Shown one piece after another: positions 47,039 to 55,898 of a stretch of 64,000 nt of DNA. Both the position numbers and the translations under genes were made by a program. The stretch comes from Mesonia algae (GTDB taxonomy: Bacteria > Bacteroidota > Bacteroidia > Flavobacteriales > Flavobacteriaceae). The DNA lies in NCBI RefSeq assembly GCF_003253545.1, contig NZ_QKYV01000003.1, forward strand, positions 202,375 through 266,374. Reading direction: 5' to 3'. Every line of letters begins with the position of its first letter. Positions within the stretch are counted from its first letter, which is position 1. The notes under the pieces were generated by a model, which saw nothing but the letters and a program-made list of their open reading frames with translations, made no database searches and was not told where the DNA came from.

Positions 47039-50000
47039 CTTCTTTTATTTTTTGTTCTTTAATCGCTCGCTCTACTTCCTCTTTAGAAACCTCTTTTCCT
47101 GTTTTTAACCATTTAATTTTTGTTTTTAATTCGTTGGTTGCCGAAAGTAATAAGGGTAAAAATAATAAAGTTAAGAATGTAGCGATCCCAATACCATAGG
47201 CGATAGAAATTGCCATAGGTTTTAAAAATTGTGCCTGTCTGCTTTTTTCTAACAATAATGGCGCTAAACCAGCAATGGTTGTAACTGATGTTAAAAATAT
47301 GGCCCTAAACCTAGCTCTTCCTGCTTCATACAAAGCTTCGTCAAACTTCATTCCTTCCTTTAAGAAAGAATTAAATTTACCAATAAGAACCAAACCATCA
47401 TTAACCATAATTCCGATTAAGGCAATAATTCCTAAAGCCGACAAAACGTTTATAGGGAAACCGTGGAATAAATGACCCCAACCTATCGCAATAACACTTA
47501 ACGGAATCATAAGCATTAATAATAAAGGTTGACTGTAACTTCTAAAGGTAAAAGCGATAGTCGCGTAAATCAAAAATAAAATGACTGGAAAAATTTTATT
47601 GGCCGAATCTGACAATTTACCAGCTTCTCTATTTTGACCTTCATAAACTGCTTTTACGGTTGGGTATTTAGAAGTGATCTCTGGCATGACGTTGTTTTGA
47701 ATATCCAGTAAAATATCGGTAGAACTTCCGTTAGGGTCTTCCATATCTGCATTTACTTGAATCTCTCGAACCCCATCTAAATGTCTAATTGATTCGTCTC
47801 CTCTTGCAATTTCATAATTGGCAATCTCTTGAAAAGGTACTCGATCTCCTGCAGGAGTTACAATTCGCATTTCATCTAAATCACTCAAAGAATTTCGGTT
47901 ATCTAAACCGTAACGAACCCATACTCTTATTTCATCTTGTCCGCGTTGAAACCGTTGTGCTTGTGCTCCAAAGAAACCACCTCGTATTTGACGCATTACT
48001 GAGTTGAGTGTTAATCCTAAAGCATAAGCATTGTCTTTTAAAGTAACATTTAATTCTTTTGCACCTTCAGGGTCGGTATCGGTGATATCTTTAAGCAGAG
48101 AATTGTTCTCTAGAACTTCTCGCAATTCTTCGGTGGCGGCTTTCAGTTCTTCTGTATTATTTCCTAATAAAGATACAGAAATAGGACTCCCACCAAAATT
48201 TCCACCAGAACCAAACGTTAACTGCTCTACTCCATACACCTCACCCACTTCATCTCGAATGGCATTGGTAATTTCCGGGGAACCGAAATCACGTTCCTCT
48301 CCTGGTAATAAATTAACTCTTAAAGAGGCTTTATTATTTCCTGGTCCTACACGTTTTATAATATTTTCAACTACGGGTTTATTTCCTGTTTGATTTTGAG
48401 TAAATTCTTTATTCACACGCCACGCGGCATCTTCTACCATAGAAATTACAGAATCGGTAATTTTGGGATTTGTACCTTCGGCCATTAATAAATTAATACT
48501 CACCGTATCACTGGCAATACTAGGAAACAATGTTATTTTAATAATTCCTCCTCCAATTGCACCAATAGTAATAACAAAAGCTGCGATAACTATTGCAAAT
48601 GAAATGAAGCGTTGACGTAGCACAAATCTTAATGCAGGACTGTAAATACGGTCTCTACAATAACGCATAAACTGATCTCCTTTTTTATTGTACCAGCGCA
48701 GTTTATAAAAGAATTTATCAATTCCCTTTTTATTTTTTTGTTCTTCTTCGGTTTCCCGGACTAATGCTTTGGAGTGACCAATGTGTGCAGGTAAAATAAT
48801 GAGAGCTTCGACTAATGAAACAATCAAGGTTAAAATTACAACGGTAGAAACTTCTGAAAAGAACTCTCCTATTCTACTATCTAAAAACTGAAACGTAGCA
48901 AAAGCCAAAACTGTAGTGATAATCGCCGAAACAATTGGAGGAATAACTTCCATTGTTCCATCAATCGCTGCTTTTACAGGACTTTTACCCATTTCGTAAT
49001 GCTGGTAGATATTTTCTGATATTACAATACCATCATCTACTAAAATCCCGATCACAATTATCATCCCAAAAAGAGATAATACGTTGATGGTAACTCCAAA
49101 AGAACCGGCAAAAATAAACATACCCAAAAAGGCTACAGGAAGACCAAAGGCTACCCAAAATGCTAATCTTGTATTCAAGAAAAAAGATAGAAAAAGAAGT
49201 ACCAATAGAATTCCTACAATTCCATTTTCTAAAAGTAACTGCGTACGTTGATTTAATCTTATGGAAGAATCTTGTGTGATATCTAATTGAACCACATCAT
49301 GACTTTGATTGTACTCTTCTACATAAGCATTAATTTGCTCTGCAGTAGAAAGTAAATCTTCATTATTAGTATTGCTAATATTTACATTAACAGCAATGTT
49401 ACCACTAAAAAAGGATGCGTTTGGCGTTTCTGAAAATTGATCTCGTACTGTGGCCACATCTTCCAATTGAACTAACGTCCCGTTATTATTGGCTCGCACC
49501 ACGATATTGTTGAGCTCATCAGCATAATAAGAACGATTGCTTGCGCGAATTAGAAAATCTTCTGCACTGGTCTTAATATCACCTCCCGAGGTTAAAATAT
49601 TGGTTTCTGCAACCGCATTAGCAACTTCTTGAAAAGTTAAATTGTAGGCTAGTAAATCATTTTCTCTAACAGCAATTTGAATTTCTTCTTCTGGGAACCC
49701 ATAAATCTCAATTTGAGATATACCGTCCATTCTGCGAATATCATTCTCTATAGATCGGCCAATTTGCTTTAAAGTTGCTAAGGGAATATCTTTTCCATTA
49801 ATGGCAAAAGAAATGGTTTCTCTTATATTTTCTTCTTTTGCAATGATAAGAGGCTCCATATCGGCAGGAAAGGTAGGAACGCGATCTACCGCATTTTTCA
49901 CCTCTGTTACCATAATATCGATATCCTCGTCTTTATCAATCTCTACGGTAATACTACCTCCACCTTGTCTAGAGGTCGAGGTTACACGGTCAATGCCTGC

Positions 50001-50225
50001 TAAACCTTTTAAGTTATCCTCAATTTTTAGAACAATTCCTTCTTCAATTTCCTCTGGAGTTGCTCCAGGATAATTTAAATCGATATTTATAATTTGTGAT
50101 TCAATTAAAGGAAAAAATGAAGATTTCATTCGGCTTAAACCGATAATACCAAAAGCTATAAATGCAATAATTACGACGTTTACGGCAACCTCATAGCGAA
50201 TAAAATAACTAATGACTTTTCGCAT
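47031..50225 (-). CDS. RND-family efflux permease (AcrB/MexB-like)
   Basis: This 1064-residue protein has twelve predicted membrane helices in the usual 1+5+1+5 arrangement, with two large periplasmic loops. The motif GMIIVIGILVDDGIVISENIYQHYEMGKSPVKAAIDGTMEVIPPI matches the RND helix-4 proton-relay region. The second half repeats it (GIIALIGIMVNDGLVLIGKFN). It exports small molecules using the proton gradient. It is followed 8 bp inside by the channel gene and preceded directly by the adaptor gene. Substrate not predictable. Confidence 0.92.
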   Translation of the reverse strand: MRKVISYFIRYEVAVNVVIIAFIAFGIIGLSRMKSSFFPLIESQIINIDLNYPGATPEEIEEGIVLKIEDNLKGLAGIDRVTSTSRQGGGSITVEIDKDEDIDIMVTEVKNAVDRVPTFPADMEPLIIAKEENIRETISFAINGKDIPLATLKQIGRSIENDIRRMDGISQIEIYGFPEEEIQIAVRENDLLAYNLTFQEVANAVAETNILTSGGDIKTSAEDFLIRASNRSYYADELNNIVVRANNNGTLVQLEDVATVRDQFSETPNASFFSGNIAVNVNISNTNNEDLLSTAEQINAYVEEYNQSHDVVQLDITQDSSIRLNQRTQLLLENGIVGILLVLLFLSFFLNTRLAFWVAFGLPVAFLGMFIFAGSFGVTINVLSLFGMIIVIGILVDDGIVISENIYQHYEMGKSPVKAAIDGTMEVIPPIVSAIITTVLAFATFQFLDSRIGEFFSEVSTVVILTLIVSLVEALIILPAHIGHSKALVRETEEEQKNKKGIDKFFYKLRWYNKKGDQFMRYCRDRIYSPALRFVLRQRFISFAIVIAAFVITIGAIGGGIIKITLFPSIASDTVSINLLMAEGTNPKITDSVISMVEDAAWRVNKEFTQNQTGNKPVVENIIKRVGPGNNKASLRVNLLPGEERDFGSPEITNAIRDEVGEVYGVEQLTFGSGGNFGGSPISVSLLGNNTEELKAATEELREVLENNSLLKDITDTDPEGAKELNVTLKDNAYALGLTLNSVMRQIRGGFFGAQAQRFQRGQDEIRVWVRYGLDNRNSLSDLDEMRIVTPAGDRVPFQEIANYEIARGDESIRHLDGVREIQVNADMEDPNGSSTDILLDIQNNVMPEITSKYPTVKAVYEGQNREAGKLSDSANKIFPVILFLIYATIAFTFRSYSQPLLLMLMIPLSVIAIGWGHLFHGFPINVLSALGIIALIGIMVNDGLVLIGKFNSFLKEGMKFDEALYEAGRARFRAIFLTSVTTIAGLAPLLLEKSRQAQFLKPMAISIAYGIGIATFLTLLFLPLLLSATNELKTKIKWLKTGKEVSKEEVERAIKEQKIKEDE

Positions 50226-51359
50226 CTAGTTTTGGCTTTTAGCTGATTCTTTTTCCTGAAATATTTTAACTGGCATTCCCGCATAAGCTCCAGAAACGGG
50301 CTTATTGACCATTTTTATTCCATCTTCCAATCCCTTTACAACCGCTTTTTCTTCTGAAGTGTAAACAGGTTCTATTTTTACCAGATCGAGGATGCTATCT
50401 CTCACAATGTACAATTGGTTTTGATTGACCAGTAATTTTCTATCTATAGAGATGGCATTTTCTATTTTTTTAGCTTCAAGTTGAGCTTCTAAATACATTC
50501 CCTCTTTTAAAGAATCTCCTTCTACCTGAATATATACTCTTATGGATTGAGTAGCTTGATCTATACTTGCATTAATACGAGAAACTTTACCTGTATAAGT
50601 TTCTCTACCTTCTAAATCTTGTAAAATTACTTTTTCTCCTTTTTGAAGTAAATCGCTATACTCTTTAGAAATGGAAACTTCTAACTCATATACAGAAGGA
50701 TCTATAAACTCTCCTAATTTTTGACCCTGTCTTACCAAAGCACCTTTAGTCACCAAAGCTTCGGTTAAAATACCATCAAATGGTGCTATAATACTATATT
50801 TCACTAGACGTTCTTCTAAGTTTTTTACATTATAATAAGTAGAAAGAATTCCTCTTCCTGTTATAAAATAACGCTCCTTATTATTTGAAATCTCTGGAAG
50901 CTTAGGGGTAGTTTTATCTAGATTATAGTTATTTAAATAACTTTCCCATTTTGAAAAAGCATCTGGATAGTCTAGACGTAAATCGGGCATAATAGCCGCA
51001 ATTTGATTGTACAATTCACTTTTAGCAGATTGTACCGAAGCAAAGTATTCTTGAGAGTTTAGTTTTAATAAAACCTGGCCTCTAGTGTAATTTTCCCCGG
51101 GTCTAAAGTCCTTGGCACTATATTGAAAAACACCTTGTACCTCAGAGAATAACTCTATACGATTTTTAGCAATTAAAGTCCCGTTTGCTGGAAGCTCTAT
51201 AGGAACGGTTGAATTTTTTACCGTATTTACAAATACGGTTTTCACTACTTTTTTAACTGGAGCTTTTTCTTTTTTATTACTATCTATGAGGTAGTAAGCT
51301 AATGCTCCTGCCCCAATTAGAATAAGCAAACCTAGTATAACACTAACCAACTTCCTCAT
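50226..51359 (-). CDS. RND efflux adaptor (membrane fusion protein)
   Basis: This 377-residue protein has one N-terminal membrane helix (VILGLLILIGAGALAYYLI). It also has a beta-barrel/lipoyl part (VQGVFQYSAKDFRPGENYTRGQVLLKL and APFDGILTEALVTKGALVRQGQKLGEF) and a central helical hairpin. It links pump and outer-membrane channel. It is the first gene of the three-gene operon; the next gene begins at once after its stop. Confidence 0.9.
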   Translation of the reverse strand: MRKLVSVILGLLILIGAGALAYYLIDSNKKEKAPVKKVVKTVFVNTVKNSTVPIELPANGTLIAKNRIELFSEVQGVFQYSAKDFRPGENYTRGQVLLKLNSQEYFASVQSAKSELYNQIAAIMPDLRLDYPDAFSKWESYLNNYNLDKTTPKLPEISNNKERYFITGRGILSTYYNVKNLEERLVKYSIIAPFDGILTEALVTKGALVRQGQKLGEFIDPSVYELEVSISKEYSDLLQKGEKVILQDLEGRETYTGKVSRINASIDQATQSIRVYIQVEGDSLKEGMYLEAQLEAKKIENAISIDRKLLVNQNQLYIVRDSILDLVKIEPVYTSEEKAVVKGLEDGIKMVNKPVSGAYAGMPVKIFQEKESAKSQN

Positions 51360-51387
51360 TAAAACTTATTTATAAAATTTATAATTT

Positions 51388-51406
51388 AATCTCATTAAGT
51401 GAGATT
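51388..51406. promoter_or_regulatory. palindromic operator candidate of the efflux operon
   Basis: AATCTCATTAAGTGAGATT has two 7-bp arms around a 5-nt centre. It lies 29 bp upstream of the adaptor start. A size of 19 bp and this position fit a TetR-like repressor site. No repressor gene is adjacent. Confidence 0.45.
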
Positions 51407-51452
51407 ATTAACACTGCAAAGTCAATAAAGGTAAAGTTTGGTAATTTTAAAC

Positions 51453-53372
51453 TTAACTGAACTGATCTAAACGTTCTTGAACCTCTTCCCAATCTTTCAT
51501 AAGCGAAGTAAGTTCTTTCTTTTTATCTTCGTATTGAGTAAAAAAACTAGAGTCAGCTGCAGTTTTCTCATAATTAGCAGCTAGTTTAGCATCATCTTCT
51601 TTTATTGTCTTCTCTAACTTCCCAATTTTTGCCTCAATATTGCTCAATTTATTCTGAAGCGATTTTAGCTTCTTTTGATCTTTATAAGACTGCTTTGAAG
51701 ACTTTTGGTTTAATGGCTCTTCAGCTTTTTTTACTTCAGTACGCTTTTCTACCTCTCTTAAACTTTCTACATTTCTCTCAGCCAAATAATCATCTATATC
51801 ACCTAAATACTCTTTTATTTGATGATTTTTAAATTCATATACATTGTTGGTAAGTCCCTGTAAGAAATCTCTATCGTGAGAAACTAAAATTAAAGTTCCT
51901 TCAAACTTCCGTAAAGCTTCTTTAAGTACATTTTTAGATTGAATATCTAAGTGATTGGTAGGTTCATCCATCACCAAGACATTAAACGGCTGCAACAACA
52001 TTTTTGCTAAAGCCAAGCGATTTCTCTCTCCTCCAGATAGAACCTTTACATATTTTTCTACTTCATCTCCCCTAAATAGAAAAGCCCCTAGAATGTCTCT
52101 TACTTTACTTCTATTGGTTTCATTAGCTTCATCGATCATGGTATCAAGTACGGTTTTATTTCCGTCAAGGTATTCTGCTTGATTTTGAGCGAAGTATGCA
52201 ATCTTCACATTATGACCTAACTTTAAACCACCTTCATATTCTATTTCACCAACTATAATTTTTGCGAGCGTAGACTTTCCTTGTCCGTTTTGCCCTACAA
52301 AAGCTGTCTTAGTGTTTCTTTCTATGAGCAAATCTATATTTTGCAACACACTCTTGTCGCCGTAGTTTTTAGAAATCTTATCAGCTTCAACCACAACTTT
52401 TCCTGGAGTTACTGAAACTGGGAAATTTAGCGTCATAACGCTGTTATCATCCTCATCAACCTCTACGCGATCTATCTTATCTAATTTTTTTATTAAAGAT
52501 TGAGCCATCGATGCTTTTGAAGCCTTTGCTCTAAACTTTTCAATAAGCTTCTCTGTATTTTCTATTTCTTTTTGCTGATTTTTTTGAGTAGCTAATTGTT
52601 GTTCTCTGCGTTCTTTCCTTAATACCAAATATTTAGTATAAGGTTTATTATAATCATAAATACTCCCTAAAGAAATTTCAATAGTTCTATTGGTTACATT
52701 ATCTAAGAACATTTTATCGTGAGAAACTATAACCACACAACCAGAGTAGCCTTTTAAGAAATCTTCTAACCATATAATACTTTCTATATCTAAATGGTTG
52801 GTAGGCTCATCTAAAAGTAGGATATCGTTATTTTGAAGTAAGAGTTTTGCTAATTCTATACGCATTCTCCATCCTCCCGAAAAAGTATCTGTTTGTTTAT
52901 TGAAATCTTCTCTTTTAAAACCTAATCCTTGTAAAATTCTTTCGGTATCTCCTTGGTAATTGTATCCTCCTAAAATTTCATATTGATGTTGTACGTCATT
53001 TACATCAATCATAAGTTGATGATAAGCTTCACTCTCGTAATCGGTTCTTTCCGCTAAAGCGTGATTAATTTTATCGAGCTGAACTTCTAAGGTTTTAATT
53101 CCTTTAAATGCTTGGTAAGCTTCTTCAAGCACCGTTTTACCTTCTTCAAAATCTATATCTTGGCGTAAAAAACCAATTTTAATATCTTTCTCATAAGCGA
53201 TTTGTCCGGTATCTGGTTCAAAATCTCTAGCCAATACTTTTAGTAAAGTAGATTTTCCCGCTCCGTTTTTTCCTACTAGTCCCACACGGTCTCCAGCACC
53301 TAAACGAAAGGTAATTTCTTGAAAAAGGTATTCTCCTTGAAAGGAAATAGATAAATTATGAATGTTTAGCAT
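51453..53372 (-). CDS. ABC-F family ATPase
   Basis: This 639-residue protein has two ABC domains in tandem: Walker A GKNGAGKST and GQNGQGKST, signatures FSGGWRMR and LSGGERNR, Walker B ILLLDEPTNHLD and VLVMDEPTNHLD. There is a linker between them and a C-terminal coiled coil (LKSLQNKLSNIEAKIGKLEKTIKE). It has no membrane domain. ABC-F proteins of this Uup/YdiF type act on ribosomes to relieve stalling. It is transcribed alone, divergent from the DUF983 gene. Confidence 0.9.
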   Translation of the reverse strand: MLNIHNLSISFQGEYLFQEITFRLGAGDRVGLVGKNGAGKSTLLKVLARDFEPDTGQIAYEKDIKIGFLRQDIDFEEGKTVLEEAYQAFKGIKTLEVQLDKINHALAERTDYESEAYHQLMIDVNDVQHQYEILGGYNYQGDTERILQGLGFKREDFNKQTDTFSGGWRMRIELAKLLLQNNDILLLDEPTNHLDIESIIWLEDFLKGYSGCVVIVSHDKMFLDNVTNRTIEISLGSIYDYNKPYTKYLVLRKERREQQLATQKNQQKEIENTEKLIEKFRAKASKASMAQSLIKKLDKIDRVEVDEDDNSVMTLNFPVSVTPGKVVVEADKISKNYGDKSVLQNIDLLIERNTKTAFVGQNGQGKSTLAKIIVGEIEYEGGLKLGHNVKIAYFAQNQAEYLDGNKTVLDTMIDEANETNRSKVRDILGAFLFRGDEVEKYVKVLSGGERNRLALAKMLLQPFNVLVMDEPTNHLDIQSKNVLKEALRKFEGTLILVSHDRDFLQGLTNNVYEFKNHQIKEYLGDIDDYLAERNVESLREVEKRTEVKKAEEPLNQKSSKQSYKDQKKLKSLQNKLSNIEAKIGKLEKTIKEDDAKLAANYEKTAADSSFFTQYEDKKKELTSLMKDWEEVQERLDQFS

Positions 53373-53439
53373 TTATGTAACTTAAGTGACGTTATTATCA
53401 TGCAAATATCCTTATTTTTGTAACGTAATACCAACGCTT

Positions 53440-53832
53440 ATGCAATTATTTAAAGGAACTAAAATTTACAGTATTCTTACTGGATATTGTCCTGTTTGTC
53501 ACGAAGAAAGTATGTATAAGGAAAGTAACCCTTATAAATTAGGAGCTATTTTTGAGATGCAAGAGCGTTGCTCTCATTGCCAAACAAAATACAAGATTGA
53601 ACCTTCATTTTTTTATGGAGCAATGTATGTAAGTTATGCAGTTGGAGTTGCATTTTCTACTGCCGTTTTTATTATTGCTCACTATTTTTTTGGAGCTGGT
53701 TTACTGGTATCGTTTTTTGCTATTATAGGAGCTTTGATTATTTTAATGCCTATAATTACTCGACTATCTAGAAACATATGGATCAACTTCTTTTTTAGTT
53801 ATAAAGAAGGGGCTTCATCAAAATCTTTATAA
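53440..53832 (+). CDS. DUF983 family membrane protein
   Basis: The start at ATG 53440 follows a -7 box TATTTTTG (53413-53420). The 130-residue protein has two CxxC-type zinc knuckles (CPVCHEES, CSHCQTKY) and then two or three helices (YVSYAVGVAFSTAVFIIAHYFFG, LLVSFFAIIGALIILMPII). This is the DUF983 layout. Function unknown. Its 3' end overlaps the convergent oxidoreductase gene by 34 bp. Confidence 0.85.
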   Translation: MQLFKGTKIYSILTGYCPVCHEESMYKESNPYKLGAIFEMQERCSHCQTKYKIEPSFFYGAMYVSYAVGVAFSTAVFIIAHYFFGAGLLVSFFAIIGALIILMPIITRLSRNIWINFFFSYKEGASSKSL

Positions 53833-54875
53833 AATCGTGAAACGTTTATTTCTTTAGGGATTTCCTTATCGGAATAAATAGCCTCTACTAGTTGCTTAGA
53901 AACTGTTGGAGCGAATAATATACCTCTACTCCCAAAACCATTAGAAATATATACGTTGGCGTATTTAGGATGTGAACCAATGATAGGTTTCCTATCTGTA
54001 ACCGTAGGTCTAACCCCTGCTTCTTGATCTATCACCTCAAAATCGCAATTAATCATTTGTTTGACCTTCTCAATCAGTTGATTTTTCGCTGAATTTGTAG
54101 GATCAACACCTTCAAAATCTCGGCTATAAGTTGCTCCTACTTTATAGGTATCATTTTCTTTCGGAATCATAAAAAAACTTCCTTTTACGATATCATCTAA
54201 CTTTAAATTAGGAGCTTTAATAGTAATGTACTCTCCTTTGTTACCTTCTATAGGCAAGTAGTTAAAATAAGGATTCTGATTCACGTAAGCTCCCTCGCAG
54301 AAGATAATATTATCGGCTGAATAATTTTTATACCTCACACCCTCACTTTCAACATTTAAATCAGTAAAAGTAAAGTCTTCTTCTAAGAAACAATCTATTT
54401 TAATTAGACACTCCTTATAGGAATTTAATAAGTTAGCCACATAAAGTAATCCAGTATGCTTAGTAGATCCTATTTTATGAGGAACATTTAATGAGATGTT
54501 TTTATTTACCATTAAATCTTCCACAAGAAAATTATCTAAAATTGGTTTTCCTAAAGCTGAAAACCAATCATTTTGTTCTTTTATGGAATTAAAAATTTTC
54601 AAAATTGGCTTTTCAATGTAAAAGGTTTCTTGAAATTGCTGTTGAAACCCTTTATAAAAAGGTACAGCATTTTTATAAAGCTCTTCAGAATTCCATGCCA
54701 GATTAAATTTTTTCAGAACCACTGGATTGCAAATTCCCCCAGCTACTCGAGAGGCAGTAGGAAATTGACCAGAGATCACTAAAACCTTTTTATTTTGTTC
54801 TTCTAATCTTTTTGTAACAGTTAAACCCGAAAGACCAAAACCTACAACAATAACATCAAAATGATTTTTATCCAT
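53799..54875 (-). CDS. FAD-dependent oxidoreductase (DAO family)
   Basis: I place the start at the ATG at 54875 (MDKNHFDVIVVG). An upstream ATG (54899) would fall inside the gldN terminator. The FAD-binding Rossmann motif is VIVVGFGLSGLTVTKRLEE. The DAO-type C-terminal motif YISNGFGSRGILFAP precedes an end rich in charged residues. Related enzymes oxidise amines of amino acids or act in tRNA modification (MnmC-like). The exact substrate is unknown. Confidence 0.85.
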   Translation of the reverse strand: MDKNHFDVIVVGFGLSGLTVTKRLEEQNKKVLVISGQFPTASRVAGGICNPVVLKKFNLAWNSEELYKNAVPFYKGFQQQFQETFYIEKPILKIFNSIKEQNDWFSALGKPILDNFLVEDLMVNKNISLNVPHKIGSTKHTGLLYVANLLNSYKECLIKIDCFLEEDFTFTDLNVESEGVRYKNYSADNIIFCEGAYVNQNPYFNYLPIEGNKGEYITIKAPNLKLDDIVKGSFFMIPKENDTYKVGATYSRDFEGVDPTNSAKNQLIEKVKQMINCDFEVIDQEAGVRPTVTDRKPIIGSHPKYANVYISNGFGSRGILFAPTVSKQLVEAIYSDKEIPKEINVSRFYKDFDEAPSL

Positions 54876-54884
54876 ATATCTTGT

Positions 54885-54914
54885 AATAAAAAAAAGCACC
54901 CAAAAGGGTGCTTT
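54885..54914 (-). terminator. terminator of the gldKLMN operon
   Basis: A GCACCC/GGGTGC stem with AAAA loop, flanked by A and T runs, lies 20 bp past the gldN stop. On the minus strand it is followed by eight T. Confidence 0.85.
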
Positions 54915-54934
54915 CTAATTTTGTATGAAAAATA

Positions 54935-55888
54935 TTAATAATTCCACATATCAGACTCAAAGTTTCTGATAACATCTTTAATTCTGTTAGATTCTAATAA
55001 TTGCATTAAAGAATTTTCAACCATATATTGATCAATTTCTCTATCTCCATAAACGTTATCTTCTTTATAAATCATAGCATCAAATCTTCTAGAATTTAAT
55101 AAATGATCAAAAGTGATAGGTTGTGAAGTATTTTTTGCATTAAAAACTTTTGCTTTATGTAAAGCAGGTCTCAACTCTGGATAAAATACCCAAAATAACT
55201 CAACCGGTTCAGATAAAGCCTGACGCTGTTCATCAGTCATTTGAGTTCCACTAAGTGAAGCAACTTGAAGTTCCGCTTTAAGCGATGCAGATAAAGCCAT
55301 AGGAGCAATTCCTATAAGTCTGTATCTTAATTCACCTTGTCTCTTATCAAAATACCAATATCCTTTAATACGGTATCCTTTAACATCTTCAGGTTTAAGC
55401 TCAGATTCTACAATCTCTCCCATACCAAGTTGTAAAGAATCTTCGTGCACCCCTTCATTAATTCTTTGCTGACCAATATCTGTAATTCTTTTCATCTTAA
55501 AGTTATCTTGTATTTCTACAGTGGTTAACTTATTCATAAAGTAAGAATCTCTATATATATTAACACTATCCTTTTCGATAGCATCTTTGATCACATTAAA
55601 TAAAGGTCTTCTTGTTGGTGTTTCCCTTAACGGAAATAACAAAGGAAAATTTATTCTTTGATTCAAGTCAATATACTCCCAAGTCGTTTTTGACCAAAGT
55701 ATATCTCTATCATCAATGTACCCATATTCTAGAGGTTCATCATTATCACTTTTAATTTGAGCTTTAGTTTTTACACCTATACTATCAACAGTCTTGGCAT
55801 TTAAAAGATTTGATTGAGCATTTACACCTACGCCTACAAAGCACAAGCTAAAAAACACCACCAAAGAATAAATTTTTCTATTTTTCAT
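54935..55888 (-). CDS. gldN: gliding motility / type IX secretion protein GldN
   Basis: This 317-residue exported protein has a signal peptide (SLVVFFSLCFVGVGVNAQ). The domain typical of GldN/PorN follows (DDRDILWSKTTWEYIDLNQRINFPL, RDSYFMNKL, YRIKGYWYFDKRQGELRYRLIGIAPM, ELFWVFYPELRPAL). It works with GldK in a periplasmic/outer-membrane ring of the type IX secretion system. It is the last gene of the operon. Confidence 0.95.
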   Translation of the reverse strand: MKNRKIYSLVVFFSLCFVGVGVNAQSNLLNAKTVDSIGVKTKAQIKSDNDEPLEYGYIDDRDILWSKTTWEYIDLNQRINFPLLFPLRETPTRRPLFNVIKDAIEKDSVNIYRDSYFMNKLTTVEIQDNFKMKRITDIGQQRINEGVHEDSLQLGMGEIVESELKPEDVKGYRIKGYWYFDKRQGELRYRLIGIAPMALSASLKAELQVASLSGTQMTDEQRQALSEPVELFWVFYPELRPALHKAKVFNAKNTSQPITFDHLLNSRRFDAMIYKEDNVYGDREIDQYMVENSLMQLLESNRIKDVIRNFESDMWNY

Positions 55889-55898
55889 AAATTATATT

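Noticed and set aside
46531-48393. Rightward reading frames inside the TolC and RND genes
   Set aside because: Antisense shadows of clear efflux genes.
54876-54899. Upstream ATG for the FAD oxidoreductase
   Set aside because: It would lie within the gldN terminator hairpin; the ATG at 54875 starts directly before the FAD-binding motif.
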